Origin: Davidsoniella eucalypti
Taxonomy: Eukaryota; Ascomycota; Sordariomycetes; Microascales; Ceratocystidaceae
Length of the DNA stretch: 64,000 nucleotides
Assembly: GCA_004009845.1 (NCBI GenBank)
Contig: RMBW01000025.1
Span: forward strand, 62,001-126,000
Direction of reading: 5' to 3'
The number at the start of each line of letters is the position of its first letter. The stretch's first letter is position 1. The translations under genes and the position numbers were made by a program. The notes under the pieces are model-generated. The model saw only the letters and a list, made by a program, of their open reading frames with translations, searched no databases and was not told the origin of the DNA. Below, one piece after another: positions 1 through 12,879 of this stretch.

Positions 1-2073
1 GCGATGTGCTTAGTGGTGAGTGGTACTGAAGGGGAGTTGTTGCGATACTAAACCCAAGCGAGGGAATAGGGGCAGTAATGCAAAGGAACAGCAGAAAATA
101 TGCTCTAATATCCAGATACCGTAATATCAGACCCAGAACGCTCCCGTAGCAAGATGCGAGCAAATGTATTCCAAGCTCACGATCTGAGGTGGGAGAAGGA
201 AATGTGAAGAGAGGAAAAGGACGATAGAAAAGAAGAGAAGAAGAGAATATTGAAAACAGGGCAAATAGTCAAATAGTGGCTACATGGACTGCATAAACTT
301 TGAGCAACAAATCTGCATCGTCTTGCGCAACTCAAACTAGCAAAGAAAAGAAAATCAAGCGGGAAGCCCCAACAACAGCAATAAAAACAGATAAAACGAG
401 CGGATGATAATAAAAGTAACAAATTAAAGAGTGAGGTAAGCGAGCGTGGGAAAAACAAAAAAGCAGAAAAAGAAAAGAATAAAAAAATCAGAGAAGGGAA
501 AAAAAAATAACAATCAGAGAAGTTGCTGCTTGGAAGGAAGTGTAACAGGTACGACTACTTTGCTTTGAGGGACGAAGGATTCCTAAGGGAGAGGAAGGGA
601 CCTTCTTCGTGAAATTCGTGAAATAAAACTAGCAACTAGTGAACCCAGCAAAGAAGGCACAACACAGCAGGAAAAAAAGGAAAAAAAGGAACGGAAGTTG
701 CAGAATGAAGAAAGGAGACGAAATCGTGAGTGAAGGAATGTCACTAGATTATTTTTCTCTTTGGGAAGGAACCAAAGAAGAAAGAAGAAAGAGAGCAACC
801 ACAACAACAGAATCAAGTAGGAACAGGAACTAGACAAGCAAGAGCAAGAGTCAAGGAGAATATAGCGCACAGTAACAGCAATAGGCAGTAAATAATAACA
901 TTAGCATTGTTTTTGTTTTTGTTCTCCAAGCACCAAGTGGATCTATTAGTGCAGATACCACCGTATAATAGCCAGCTGTGACAGCTTTACAGTGCGCATC
1001 GCTTCACCTAGAGCGCCTGCAGAAAAGCGCATTGAAGTAAATGAAGAGTGGACGGCCAATGTTGGCTAATATGGGTTGAGATATATGTCGTTTCGGCGCA
1101 TTACATCGTACATACATGCATTGTGCTCGACACTGTGTCCGGTGAGCAAATTATACTGCCAGCTTCACGATACCGTTTATAGAGATACATGTACTGAAAC
1201 GGTATACCAATACATTCCAGACCAAAAAAAAAAACCCCCAAGCCAACTATCGCCATCAATGAGTGGCCTTCACCCACTCTACAACAGGAAAATACTCAGA
1301 CAAGGCCAGGGCTTGCCGTAGTCGTGCTTTGGGCGTCAGGCTTGAGCTTTGGGCGTTACTTGACTGCGACTTTCCTATCATTGCCTAGCCCCCCCAGCCT
1401 TGTCTCTCTATGTGTGTTTTCTGTTGCCCAGCTAGTTTGGCTTGCGGTATTGCGTTTGTTGATACCAGGCCCTATCTTCTTGTTGCTAGCCAATAGGCAT
1501 CTGTGGCTTGAAAGCACTTACATATGCTGTGTTGCATGACACGCGGTATCTAAGCTGTAGTACATTTCCTTTGCTTTTTTTTTTTTTTTTTTCTTCATAT
1601 GGATAGGCATAGCAAAAACAAACAAAGAGACAGGCTCAGTCATTTCTCTCCCTAGTATTCGATCTTTAATACAAGGAAAACAAAGATATACGAACAAGGG
1701 GCTTCATGCTGGCAAAAATAAGTCTTGACTGTTCTATGACGGTCTCTGTCAATACAATAGGGCATCACCTGCTGCTCTGATTTGCACCCTGTGTTGACTA
1801 AGTTTGATGCCATGTTGGTTCTAGACTTGGAATCGCTACTTATTGGTGTTTTTGTGCCAGCCTAGCATCTTAACATGTGCCATAAGCGGTTCCCGGGGTC
1901 AGTTTGGAGAGTAAGAAAAAGGTAGTAGTCTAGATGCGATACTTGCTTCAAAGGAATGGCTGGCCTAGAGAAATAGCCAATAGCTTCTTTAAGTGAGAGC
2001 AATCCTAGCTACGCGTCAGGGTCTAGAGGATGTGCTAAAGTAAAGCCATAGATGCGTACTATACTACAGCTAA

Positions 2074-2105
2074 GCTATACTGCTATACTGCTATACTGCT
2101 ATACT
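2074..2105. repeat. Tandem repeat, 8-bp unit x4
   Basis: Four perfect head-to-tail copies of the 8-bp unit GCTATACT, in non-coding DNA. Confidence 0.9.
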
Positions 2106-4467
2106 ATGCACCCAGCCAACTTAGCAGGACATGGATAAATGCGTCGCCTAGAAAATAAAAAAATAAAAAAGCCGACAAATTAGAGTAAAAGCGCCTTGGC
2201 CATGTCAAAATAAACAAATACGCACATGTTTACTTTTTTCAGCAGTCCTTTTTGTCTTCTATACTCTTCTTGTTTACCTTTTTTTTTTTTTTTTTACGCT
2301 AGTATCTATCTGCTTATTTGCCTTGTCACTAGTATTACGATTGCATTGTGTCGCACTAGTACAAAGCCTAAATCCCGCCCAAAGCGTTAGGGAGCCAAAT
2401 TTATCAAGGCCCCAGTAACACATTCTTTTCCCTATAACTAGCTTCAGTCGTAGAATTGTTCTCTTTGCCATGATGTGTAATAATAGCACTAGAAAAAAAG
2501 AAAGAAAAAAAAAAGAAGAAAAAAAAGACACTTGCTGCCAAGTCCGTCCTTTTCCACTCAATCAATCAAATGCACAGCCTTGTCTGTTTGAATCTTGAAA
2601 TCTTGAAATACAAGGCCTTGAAATATTAGCCACACAAATCCCGCGCCTGTACATTTGCTTGCAGAATCTCACACAGGAAGTTATTTTGGGTTCGTTCCAG
2701 AACTGCATTTACTGTCGCAACTTTGTTGTTTGGTCCTTGAATTATGGAAATGAAAGAAACGCGTAAAATAGCCAGTATCTCAATGCTTCATCTGTAATCG
2801 ATCCTACTTAGTCATACATCTCGTTACGTTGTTCCGTTTTTCATGCACTAGACAAAATGGCATGACGGCTGCTGAACCTAGCGTAAAACGTCCGTCCCCC
2901 TAACTACAATATAGCTGCAAAGCCCTCTAGGGTGCTAACCCTATGGTCGTTTCCATTGTTTCCCCTCGAACAATAAAAGATGAGGTCTTACTTTGTCATG
3001 CTAATGGAGCTTGAACAAAATGCCTTGTTGCTTCAGCGCCACCCGCTAAGAAAACAAGAAGAAAAAAAAGAGTGGCAATCTCTCTTGAATCAAGGTATCT
3101 GACTTAGTTATCAAGCTTCATTGGAACTCCATGATTAGCTATATGTAACTAGAACAGCCAACGGCGAAGGCGACGTAATTACACCAGTAGATGGCGTTTG
3201 ATGAGCTTGGACGTTGAGGACAGGCTTGTAGCAGGCTTGTAGCAGGGTTGGAGTACAGGGACTAAGCTCATAGCAGTACTGACTTGTATACAGATATGTG
3301 CATGCATTTTGCTATGTCTTTCCAAGATTGCAACTAGAAAGCTAGAAGAGTTGGCCTGCCTAGCTAGCTCCAATATGGGTACATTACTGTTTCTGGACGC
3401 AGCAAGATTACTCCGTTACCGGTTTATTCTCTTGTTTCCTCTCTCCCAGCACCAGCATTGACGGTATCGTAGGACTCTTCTTTCACTTGGTAGAAATGGG
3501 AAGCGTTGTTCCGGGATAGGCAAGGTATGGCTTCTTCATATGAGATGAAAAAAAGGGGGCTGCTGTATAAGCTGAAGTCACGGCCGTGCTATCGGGAATA
3601 GTTAATGAAAGTTGCAGACAGCGGTACTCCAGATATACTGGCCTGAAGCCATGTACCTTGAACTATCCTGGCTAGCCCGCTTAGTGCTATAGCTGACTGC
3701 TGCCAAAATACCGCTCGTTTTCTTTTGTTTAGAAGACCGAGAACGGCAACGCTACTCTATCGCCCTGATACCAGAGCTGGGTGCATGTCCATCTGAGCTC
3801 AGACAAACCGTCGTATATAGTCTCTACACCAGCAGTTGTTTGTATGGTTGTGTGTATGAGGTGCACTAGGATGCCGGGCGGCAAGTAGTATCAGCAGTTT
3901 GTAGAATACAGCCTAATATGTGCCCTTTGCTGGCTCAGCGAACGAACGCTACTAAAAAAAGGCCAGCAATCTGACCGTGAGAGTATCAGGATGATCGAAA
4001 TGGACGGGTCACTCAAGACAGCCGGAATTATTGGAGGGCGTTGATGGTGTATTTATTTGCAAATCACACAAAATTGCTCGTAATTTGTATATCGTAGTCG
4101 GCCTCCTCTAACATTGTTTCCCTTGGCCGTTTGATCGGTCCTGCTATTTCTTTTGTTTTTTTCTTACGATTTCCCGGTTTATTTGTGATAGGGCTTGCAA
4201 AAAGAGCTTTGTATTTTATAGGTGTAATAATAGACGACCCTGTCACCAAACAAGCGGTGGATGGGAATTTCCAGATTTCGTGATTATTGGCTTGAAGAAG
4301 AAAATAAAAATAAACACGTAGTAAGCCATCAAATGATGATGGGTTCTTTACAAGCTGAAAAAAAAAAAAGCCTAACCAAATAGAATCACTAGAACGAGCA
4401 AATCGAACAAGAAAAACCTGTGTGGCGACGTCATTGATCCGAGGCTAAAACCATCACAGAAAAACCA

Positions 4468-4499
4468 GGCTGCAAACCCTATTGGCTGCAAACCCTATT
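4468..4499. repeat. Perfect 16-bp tandem duplication
   Basis: GGCTGCAAACCCTATT occurs twice in direct succession with no spacer. No coding context is visible. Confidence 0.9.
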
Positions 4500-6727
4500 C
4501 CATGTTTCTATGTATGTACTGTATTTTCAGTCAAAAACTTTGGTGTCTTAGTAGGTTTCGTGTTCAAAAGCCCGAATGTATGTCTAAGAACCCCAGGGGA
4601 TGAGATTTCAGTACATAACTATACAATACCATTATTACTACTATGGCCCTTTGGTGGCGGGCAGACCACGGTAACTTTGATCGAGGGCCCTGGAACAGAA
4701 AAGGCTAGAAACGAACAAAGTACGAAATGCTTTCTTTTTCCTCCCTTGCCCCTCTAGGCTGGATCATCTTTGTCTTATTCGTTGTTACTTTGGAATTACG
4801 AGTATCGCCTTGAGGGAACAGTCGTGTCTGTATGTATGTACATACGCAATATCTGGCCTGAAGAAGACTCGTCGCCACGTATCAGACGCATTCGATGACA
4901 CCAGCTTTGATACTGATGTGTACGGATAGAACGGAGGTAAGAATAGGCCTGCTTGCTCTTTGTAGCCTCTCGGCTGGCTGAAGATAGAAGAACGAGAGCG
5001 ATATATGTAACTATATGCAATAATCTAACGTTGCACATAGAACCACACACTGTGGGTGTTGGAAGCGTCTGTGCCCTAAAGAAACAGCCTAGCACAGCAG
5101 CCTGGAGAAGAACACGGAGAGATAGAAACAGAACCCGAATCCCTAGACACTTGTCGCTTTGTATACCAATAGACATGTAATACAGCCAAGTAGCCCCATG
5201 CGCCTCCCACGGACACTGTCGCCATAGCCAACGCGATTTGTTTCTTTTTTGCTTCTTTGATACATCCAAGCCATAGCTGTTCCTACTTCTCCCAGGAACT
5301 GCGAGAGACGAGATCGATTTTGTTCTGCGGGCGATCTCTTTCCTCGGTGAATCGCCTGTCTTGGGTATCGCCGCCTTCTCGGACGATGATCATGTCGAGT
5401 AGAAGAAGCCGTAGTAGCACGCCAAGGGAAACCCAAGCTTACCCCGTATTTCTTCTCTCCATTCTTCTTGATTCTGCCTATGACGGCATATGCCCTGTAT
5501 GCCTAGTGGGCTCCTCCTGCAGTCCCTCGTTCTTGGTGTCATCTTTGTTTTTCTCTTTGAATCCTTTGCTTTCCTTGCTAGACAAAACCTATAACTTGGA
5601 GCGTCCCTTTTTCCCCTTCCTGCTGCAGAACAGAAATAGAGACCCGGAGTCTCGTATCGACTGGCTGCATTGCTAACAGAGCCTGGCCATACATATGTAC
5701 ATACATACAACTACAGATATACAACATGTACATGTATGTATTAGTAAGACTTGAACCAGCGCCACTATTGCTGAAACAGACAGGCTATCCCTTGTAGAAA
5801 CTGCAAAAGAGAGGTTGACTTCAGCTTTGCGTAGTTGTCGGGGTTTTTGAGCAGACGAACATCTATGTATCTCAAGCGATCAAACCGTATCTTCCGAACT
5901 ATATCGAGTAGTACTCAATTTCCCGGAAATACCTCTGGACAGTTGCTATGTGTCCGGCATAAGATAGTCTAATTTCTGATTACTGCAGCAATACAAATTC
6001 AGCACCAGTTACCGATGTATACACACGTATGAAGATATCCTCCTCTTTCTTCGCCATCTTCAAGTCTCTGAGGCGCGTATCGGCAACAGTTGCTTGCTAT
6101 ATTGCGAGGCTACTATCCAGATGTTCGAGATTCTTGATCTCCTGTAGGAATATGCAAAGGTGTCAGCCAAGTCAAGTGACCCAACCGCCACTTGGTTGCT
6201 TCCACCACATGACGAGGATAACTCGCTTTGTTGCAGTCCCGAGGCGTCTTTGACATGATGTTCCCAGGAACGACTACGAGGCTGTACTTTGGATAAAGAC
6301 TCCGAAGCCGTGATACCACCAGGCTAAGGAAGTGTGTATATCTGTAACTCGGAAGGCATCGAACTACCAAACAGAGGTTCTTTTACTCTATTTTCCTTCC
6401 TGCATTTCACCTTTCTTCTTTTTTTTTCTTTTTTTTTCTTTTTTTTTTCTCCCGCCTGAAATTCTCGGCTATTGCCACAACTACAAAGTGACAAGTCTTA
6501 TGCATGCAACGTGCTGTACTGCGAATTCCTGGATCCTCCAAGGCTACCCAAGTCTACATATACCTGCACACTACTCTTGTTCAGTTGGGACAGCCTCGAG
6601 AGAAGGCACTAGAAAGAACAAGAGGAAAACAAAAAAACAGGAACTCAATGATGTACCAACTCGTATCTGTGTGGCCCTGAGTTGCGGAGCTTTGGAAGCA
6701 CGTCGCCTCGCTTCGGCCCCGTACATC

Positions 6728-6756
6728 CTCTTAGTATCTCTTAGTATCTCTTAGTA
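6728..6756. repeat. Tandem repeat, 10-bp unit about x3
   Basis: Two complete copies and one nearly complete copy of CTCTTAGTAT in non-coding DNA. Confidence 0.85.
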
Positions 6757-7127
6757 GGTCTTTGATCATACGGCCGGGCCAGAGTCGTAGCACTAGGGAA
6801 AGGAACGGTAGTAGTAATAGTGCTGCTTATGATAATATAGACAGTAGATGGTGTATAACTATACTAACATTATTATAAAGTGGGCTCTTCTCTTCTGGCC
6901 GAGGACTTATCATATCGCCACCATCACAAAAGCAACAGGCAAGATTCACCGCCAAACTTGTATCTGATGATTCTCTGAAAGTACGAACCTTGTATAATAC
7001 GGTCCCAGTCCATGACAGATGCTAAGAGGCAAACTGCCCTTGTGAACTCTGGACGTCCTTTGTTGAAAGAAGTGTTTTCGAGAGACAGTATCCCTCGATT
7101 GTCTGACACCTGAGCTACATGTTATCC

Positions 7128-7227
7128 AAACTGACCGCGACCTCTATTGTGAGCCTATGTCATTGTTCTGTATGTTCAAACTAACCGCAACCTCTATTGT
7201 GAACCTATGTTATTGTTCTGTATTTTC
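7128..7227. repeat. Diverged 50-bp tandem duplication
   Basis: Bases 7128-7177 and 7178-7227 are adjacent copies of one 50-bp unit with five differences. Four are transitions with G or C in copy 1 and A or T in copy 2 (7133/7183, 7139/7189, 7153/7203, 7161/7211). The fifth is a G/T transversion at 7174/7224. The one-sided bias resembles cytosine-deamination-type mutation, but the unit is far shorter than usual targets of repeat-induced point mutation. Confidence 0.85.
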
Positions 7228-10200
7228 TGTTTCTCGCTCTGTTTGTTGAAATTTCCCACTAATCTAGCTGCCGTATCACTTTCTTTTTTTCTTTCTTTTT
7301 TTCTTCCTTTCTTTTTTAGGTATTTTCTTGTTTTGGGACGTACAAGGCGGCTCGAGGGAGATAACTATTGCCTCCTTCCTCGTATTCATGTAGTTGGCCG
7401 TTAAAAAAAAAGAAAAGCCCTGACTATCTTATCTCTAATGGACAACTTTAAAAGATACAGGCCGTGTGGCGGTTCGGATATTAGACACTACATTCTTATC
7501 TTGTTTTGTGTAGATTGAAATTCGGAACTGGGCTTTCAGTTGAGAATGACTGACAGTTTGCTTGTCTTTTTTGCGGCTGTGGGATGAAAGCAGAACACAA
7601 TCATCATATATGATTAGATAGGATCAATAAACTGGCCACGAGCGTGATCTTTAGTCTTCCATATTCCATCGGCGTACGGTAGAGATGGTCTGTCTGACGT
7701 CAGAGTAGTACTTTCAAACAAGCTTAACGACGAATATAGTCTAATACCTACTACACTATGGCACATTGTTCTGTGAATACCATCTGTAACATCTGTAAAG
7801 CTGATGGTACAGTATGTTCACTCTACAGGTAACTCTGCAGGCAAACGTATACCTGATACCGGCTAGTTACTCCAAGATACAGTTGTCCCCCCCCCCATCT
7901 GGCCTACTTAAATGGGCTGTTGCATGCATATGTTTCGGGATATAATGAGCTTCTCTGTTGTATACGTATACCTCAAACCAATCTGGAAGCAGCCGAAACA
8001 CAATCTGGGTAGATGCACATGTGGCTATTGGATACAACAAAAAAACTCCCCGACTGACATCAGGGAGACACCGTGTGTGACGAGCCTGCTCTTCGTTAGG
8101 AGCGAGGATATCGAACTCAATCTCGGGTTGTTTTCTTTGTGTGCCCGTTTGAATTGGACGGACAGAACAAACATCGGATAGGGTTTCCTGAGCGGAAAAA
8201 GAGGCATCTAAGAGAGCGAAGAGAGATATGCGATGTCTTGACAAACGTGGGAAACTGGCTTCTCCGGCGGGTGTGTATTTCCCTTTTTTTTGGTTGTGGC
8301 GTCAAACTCATGTATCACAAGTCCTCTTCCCCCCCATATTACTCAAACAGCCGATGTCTATAGCAGAACAGTACACACTCAACCTACGAAGCAACAGAAG
8401 CAGACACAAGCTGCTCCCGCCTATAGTAGCCACGCTACGTTGGCAAGACATGGACACACCCAAGATTACTGACTCCAAGTGGCAACGTGACACAAAGCCA
8501 CCAAAAGCATATTCAACAAGCTTTCTTATAGGTCGTGGCTGTGTACTTTTTTTTTGTTTCCCAACATGCTGGGGGAGGAAAGACACGGCGTTTTCTCCAT
8601 GATGTGGTGTAACACCGTATTGCGGCGTTGGAACTAGCCCCGAAAAAGAGCACTGGATCTCTGGTGTTCTTCTTGGTGATAGTCGCATTTGAAGGTCTTT
8701 CGCGGCATCATTGATACTGAGACTAGTTGGTTTTGAAGATTGTGCAGTCGTAGAAACTATCCTATACAGCCTGGTATGACATTGGAGAGTCAAGCGGAGT
8801 ATGACATTGACGGTAGTGTGTTGAATCCAACCACAGTCTTATATGGCAAATGGTGCCTGGGTTGTACACGCTGAATATGGGGAGATATAGAGGAGTACAT
8901 GAGTGTATCATGTTTACCAAGTTTTACCGATTACAAGTAATATATACATTATTGAAGTAGAGTCTATCTATCTATCTGTCTAATATCACATTGGAATATC
9001 CTTTGACTACACTTCTTCAACGCTACTTGTACTTATCATAAGCTTGATATATCAAGCCTTGCTGCACCATAGACTGTGGCCGGTTCGATAGGTATAGCCT
9101 ACAGTTGCTGCTCTGCTGAAGGTCTAATGTATAGGACAAGTCAGGTATATCCAAACTGTATATATATTATATATATATCAACCGTCATTGTGGACAGGTA
9201 TGCTTCCTCATTGGCTTATGATCGATTGAGGCTTGAACATGTGTCTTGTCTGCTATATATATGCTATAGTTGCTACATGGCAGAGCTAGGCTAAGCCATG
9301 TGATGACTGATAGCAAGTACCAACTATTACTGATCTGAACATCTCGACTTGGCATATTCGGTGATGCCATAGACTCTGGTCTAGATGTTCAGCCACGATA
9401 GAAACGCTCGTGTTATGCCAGGTTATCAGTTCGTTGGATTATGGCGACTGTGTAGATGTAGTGATATTGCTATACTACTTTCGGACCCTACTTGTTTGAA
9501 CATGGAGGAGTTGTTTAGAGAATATCAAGTTCAATATTTCAGCCCTCTATCGATATTTGCCGATTGCAGACGACAGTGATCTGTTTGTTGATATTGTGTG
9601 CCATCGTGCTGTGAAGGCCAATATATAGTGGGCGTCATGACATCACATGACCAAGACAGCATCAATGCGGTGTCATATATCAGTACAAGCTATGACGGTA
9701 GATAGAGTGGGACTATGTGGCTTCTATGCTGGTGCTACCGTAAGACCGATTCTTTTTCCACTGAGGATTGTCGCAGGCAGCATCGGCCTTGCTGGTATTC
9801 TGGTCAAGTCTAAAGGAGATCTCGCTCCTATGAACGTTCGGCGGATTTGTTACAGCGTAGGGCTCATCCAAATGTGTATCTCGTTACATCCATCCAATAG
9901 ACGTTAGACTGTCTTTGGGCACCGTAGATCATGCCTTTATAAGGCGGTATGATGCCGTAGCGATGTAGTAACGCCGACAAGAAACACAGAAATAGTGTGG
10001 TTCCGTATGGAGGATTCCCATGTATTGAGCAACGTTGTGTGCTCTTTTGAAACATAGGAGACGTCCAATCTCACTCTTCAACAACGACATGCAAACTCTG
10101 CCGAGAAAAGAAAGGCTACAACGCTGAAGCCTACACGACGGTGCATCGTGTCAAGTGTCTATAAGGTGATTTATTTTAAGCATGTTCAACAGGGGATGGC

Positions 10201-12316
10201 GATGAAGATTCTGTCTGGTCATCGTCGTGTCCGTCGTAAAACCCTTTCTATGGTAGGGCCAGCGGGCATGGACAATACTTGACACGACCTATATCCTAAT
10301 CACACGCTTTTGTGCACTTGCACTGGCACTTGCAGGCAGCAGGATATGAGGCATGGTATATCGGGTGTGAATCCAGATGGGAGGAGCTACTCGGCGTGAT
10401 TGGATGTATTTGTAACTAGCGATACCAACTCTACCGAGTATGGTTGAAGTATTAAAAAAAGAATGCATGAAGAAAACGCCCCGAATTGCTGGGCTCTGGG
10501 AATCAACGTGCCATCGAGCCCTCAAAACACGACAGCGCTAGCAAGGTCACGTTGCGGAATTGCTTACAGACTGCAGCAAAAGACTCTGAAGAATGTATTT
10601 CTGTCGGTGAGGTGACCCAACTGTATAGCCGGAGGCATTTGTAGGCCTGAAGTGGGAGACAAAGAGGAACAGTGTTGGCAGAGAAGATGAAGTAGAACTC
10701 GGATATGGCAGCATATGCACAACTCGTTACATTAGATAGGATTCAAGTCGACTGTAGACTTGCAGATCACGATGACGTTGGGCGAGCTGCTGCGATAGGT
10801 AGCAATGCCACTATAGCTGGCCATGGCCTGACTGCAGTGGTAGCAATGCTGTGGCCCCTACTCAGCATGCTTACGCTGGATACTAAGAGAAGCTAGAGCA
10901 GGTGAATATAAAACGCTTGAATAGGCAGAATAGCCCGTGGTGTGTCCTAGGCTGGTAGGGTTGGGGGTATAAGATGATGGGTGCACATGGTCCATCTATC
11001 TGTGACAGAACGGACATGATGGTGCGGTACAGGGGGCTCGGGAGTGAAGAAAAGCCAGTTGCCGCCGATTTGCAGGCGACAAGACAGTCAAGACAAAGGT
11101 CGTATGTCGGCAATGCTACCTTGCAGTCACTTGCAGCTAATGCAGCTGTCTAGTCAGATCTGGGTCCAAATGCTACTATCAGCGTTTCTGCCTTGCTGAA
11201 AAGCAGTAAGCGGGCACAGGCAAATTGGGTATGAGCTAGCCCGCTGCATGGACATTCGTCCGAATGTGTTCTGTGGCAGTCTATCTGTGTCCCTTGTGTC
11301 TAGAGTTCGGATATCTCTCATGCCCGAAAGTCGACATCTTGCACCTAAAATGGCAGGACACAAGCCATACGAGACTCGCCGTTTGACTAGGCATCACAAG
11401 TGGTATTTAATGGGATCTGGCCAATAACGGCCGTGCTTGGATGCCGGTAATATATGCCAGTGAAGCTGCCACTCTGAAGGGGGGTGGCCAGGGGGGCCCT
11501 GGCTATAGTTGAAGATCGGTAAAGTGGATTTAAGCATCATCATACATGTCTGGTAACCGAAGATAGCCATCGTAGTTGAGCAGGCCGAGAGAGCCCGTTG
11601 AGAACGGTGGCAGCTACTATAGTAGAGAGCGTTAGGAAGAGTGCTAAGCTGTGTAGCTGGCTGACAACTAGTGTTTCCGAGGATAGATGCATGACATCCA
11701 AGGACGAGGAAGATGGGAACAAGATATGTGTCTGTATGTACAATGCAAGATTTGGGAGCAACAGCGGTCTTACCAGCAGGCGTTTCGGTGACATTCTGGG
11801 GAGTCTGCCATCGCAAGGCCCTGCAATCAAGGCTAAGGCCGGCCCGAAACTTCGCAGGAGCTGAGACTCCATAGTAGCAAAACTCGCGCCTGCAGCTAGT
11901 CGGCTCGGCTTCTTGAGTGAGGCCGACCCAGCAGGAAACAGGCTGCTGCTGCGGCTACGCCTCGAAGCAAGTGCCTTGAAGCAGTAGGGCACGCTTTCTC
12001 GACCTGAGTGAGTCTGTTTGCAACGCCCAGCTCCTATCCTGACATGTAGGTACGGTGGACTTGAGCCACGGCCGATATGACCAAGAGACCAAGAGAGCAA
12101 ACTTTAGCTCGGGGGATGTCCGTCGAGGAGAAAGAGGCATAATGGCTCGAAGACAGCGAACGAGCCTCGGTGCAGACCCGAATATCCCGGCCTGTGCAAT
12201 ACAAAGAACGCTAACTATAATATGTCGCACTGGCAACATGGCGCGCAGTGTCCGTGAGGTGCGTCTATCCCGTCCACGTTGAGGCAACTGTCAAAGTCGT
12301 CAAACAACGTCGTGGA

Positions 12317-12328
12317 GGGGGGGGGGGG
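12317..12328. repeat. Poly-G run of 12
   Basis: Uninterrupted run of 12 G, which is C-rich on the minus strand. It belongs with the other rare C/G homopolymers in this window (23156-23178 and 32436-32460). Confidence 0.9.
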
Positions 12329-12546
12329 TAATTACCGGAGCTTTCATACAAACCACACGCGTTGTGCCGCCTGGACTCGACTTACACGCATTTTGGGGTT
12401 TTCATGCTCAGATTTGGTGGCCAAGATCCGAGACCAGGGCTCCTGGTCAAGGCTGATACAGGTGCATGTCAAGACGGGCTTTGTTTCCTTGTTTTCGCAG
12501 CTGTGTGGCGGTCTTTTTGTTTCTTGCTGTTGACATATAACTAGCC

Positions 12547-12618
12547 ATAGCTGCATAGCTGCATAGCTGCATAGCTGCATAGCTGCATAGCTGCATAGCT
12601 GCATAGCTGCATAGCTGC
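12547..12618. repeat. Minisatellite, 8-bp unit x9
   Basis: Nine perfect copies of ATAGCTGC followed by a partial copy. The unit contains AGCT, and TGCA forms at each junction, so the array is made of alternating 4-bp palindromes and could cruciform or slip. It translates on the minus strand as a Met-Gln-Leu-Cys-Ser-Tyr-Ala-Ala repeat, but there is no sign that this is a gene. Confidence 0.95.
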
Positions 12619-12879
12619 ATATAGTGCCACACAGCAAGTATGGCCACAGGACGTTGCAAGCGATATTGACAGTGGAGGATGGATCAGGATCAAAAAAGCT
12701 GCTGATGCAAGATCCAACTTTCTCGGCAAGGAACCTAAACAAGAAGGAAAGGAAAAGAAACGGCCGCTGGGAATATTAAAGCTTTGCGACCCAGAAATCG
12801 GCCAATATCCAGAGGTCAAGAGGAAATGGCCAAATCTGGTTCTGGTGCTGGGTTCCTGCCCCCAAACACAGTCTGGACT

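Noticed and set aside
5740..5830. tRNA-like stretch on the minus strand (GGTTCAAGTC next to an anticodon-like TTCAGCA).
   Set aside because: The T-arm does not pair over five bases and no matching acceptor stem is found. At most an old tRNA-derived fragment.
11394..12287. Overlapping minus-strand ORFs of 110-186 codons.
   Set aside because: They overlap in different frames, have no recognisable domain, and a test splice (donor-like GTAAGACC) did not lead to a credible protein.
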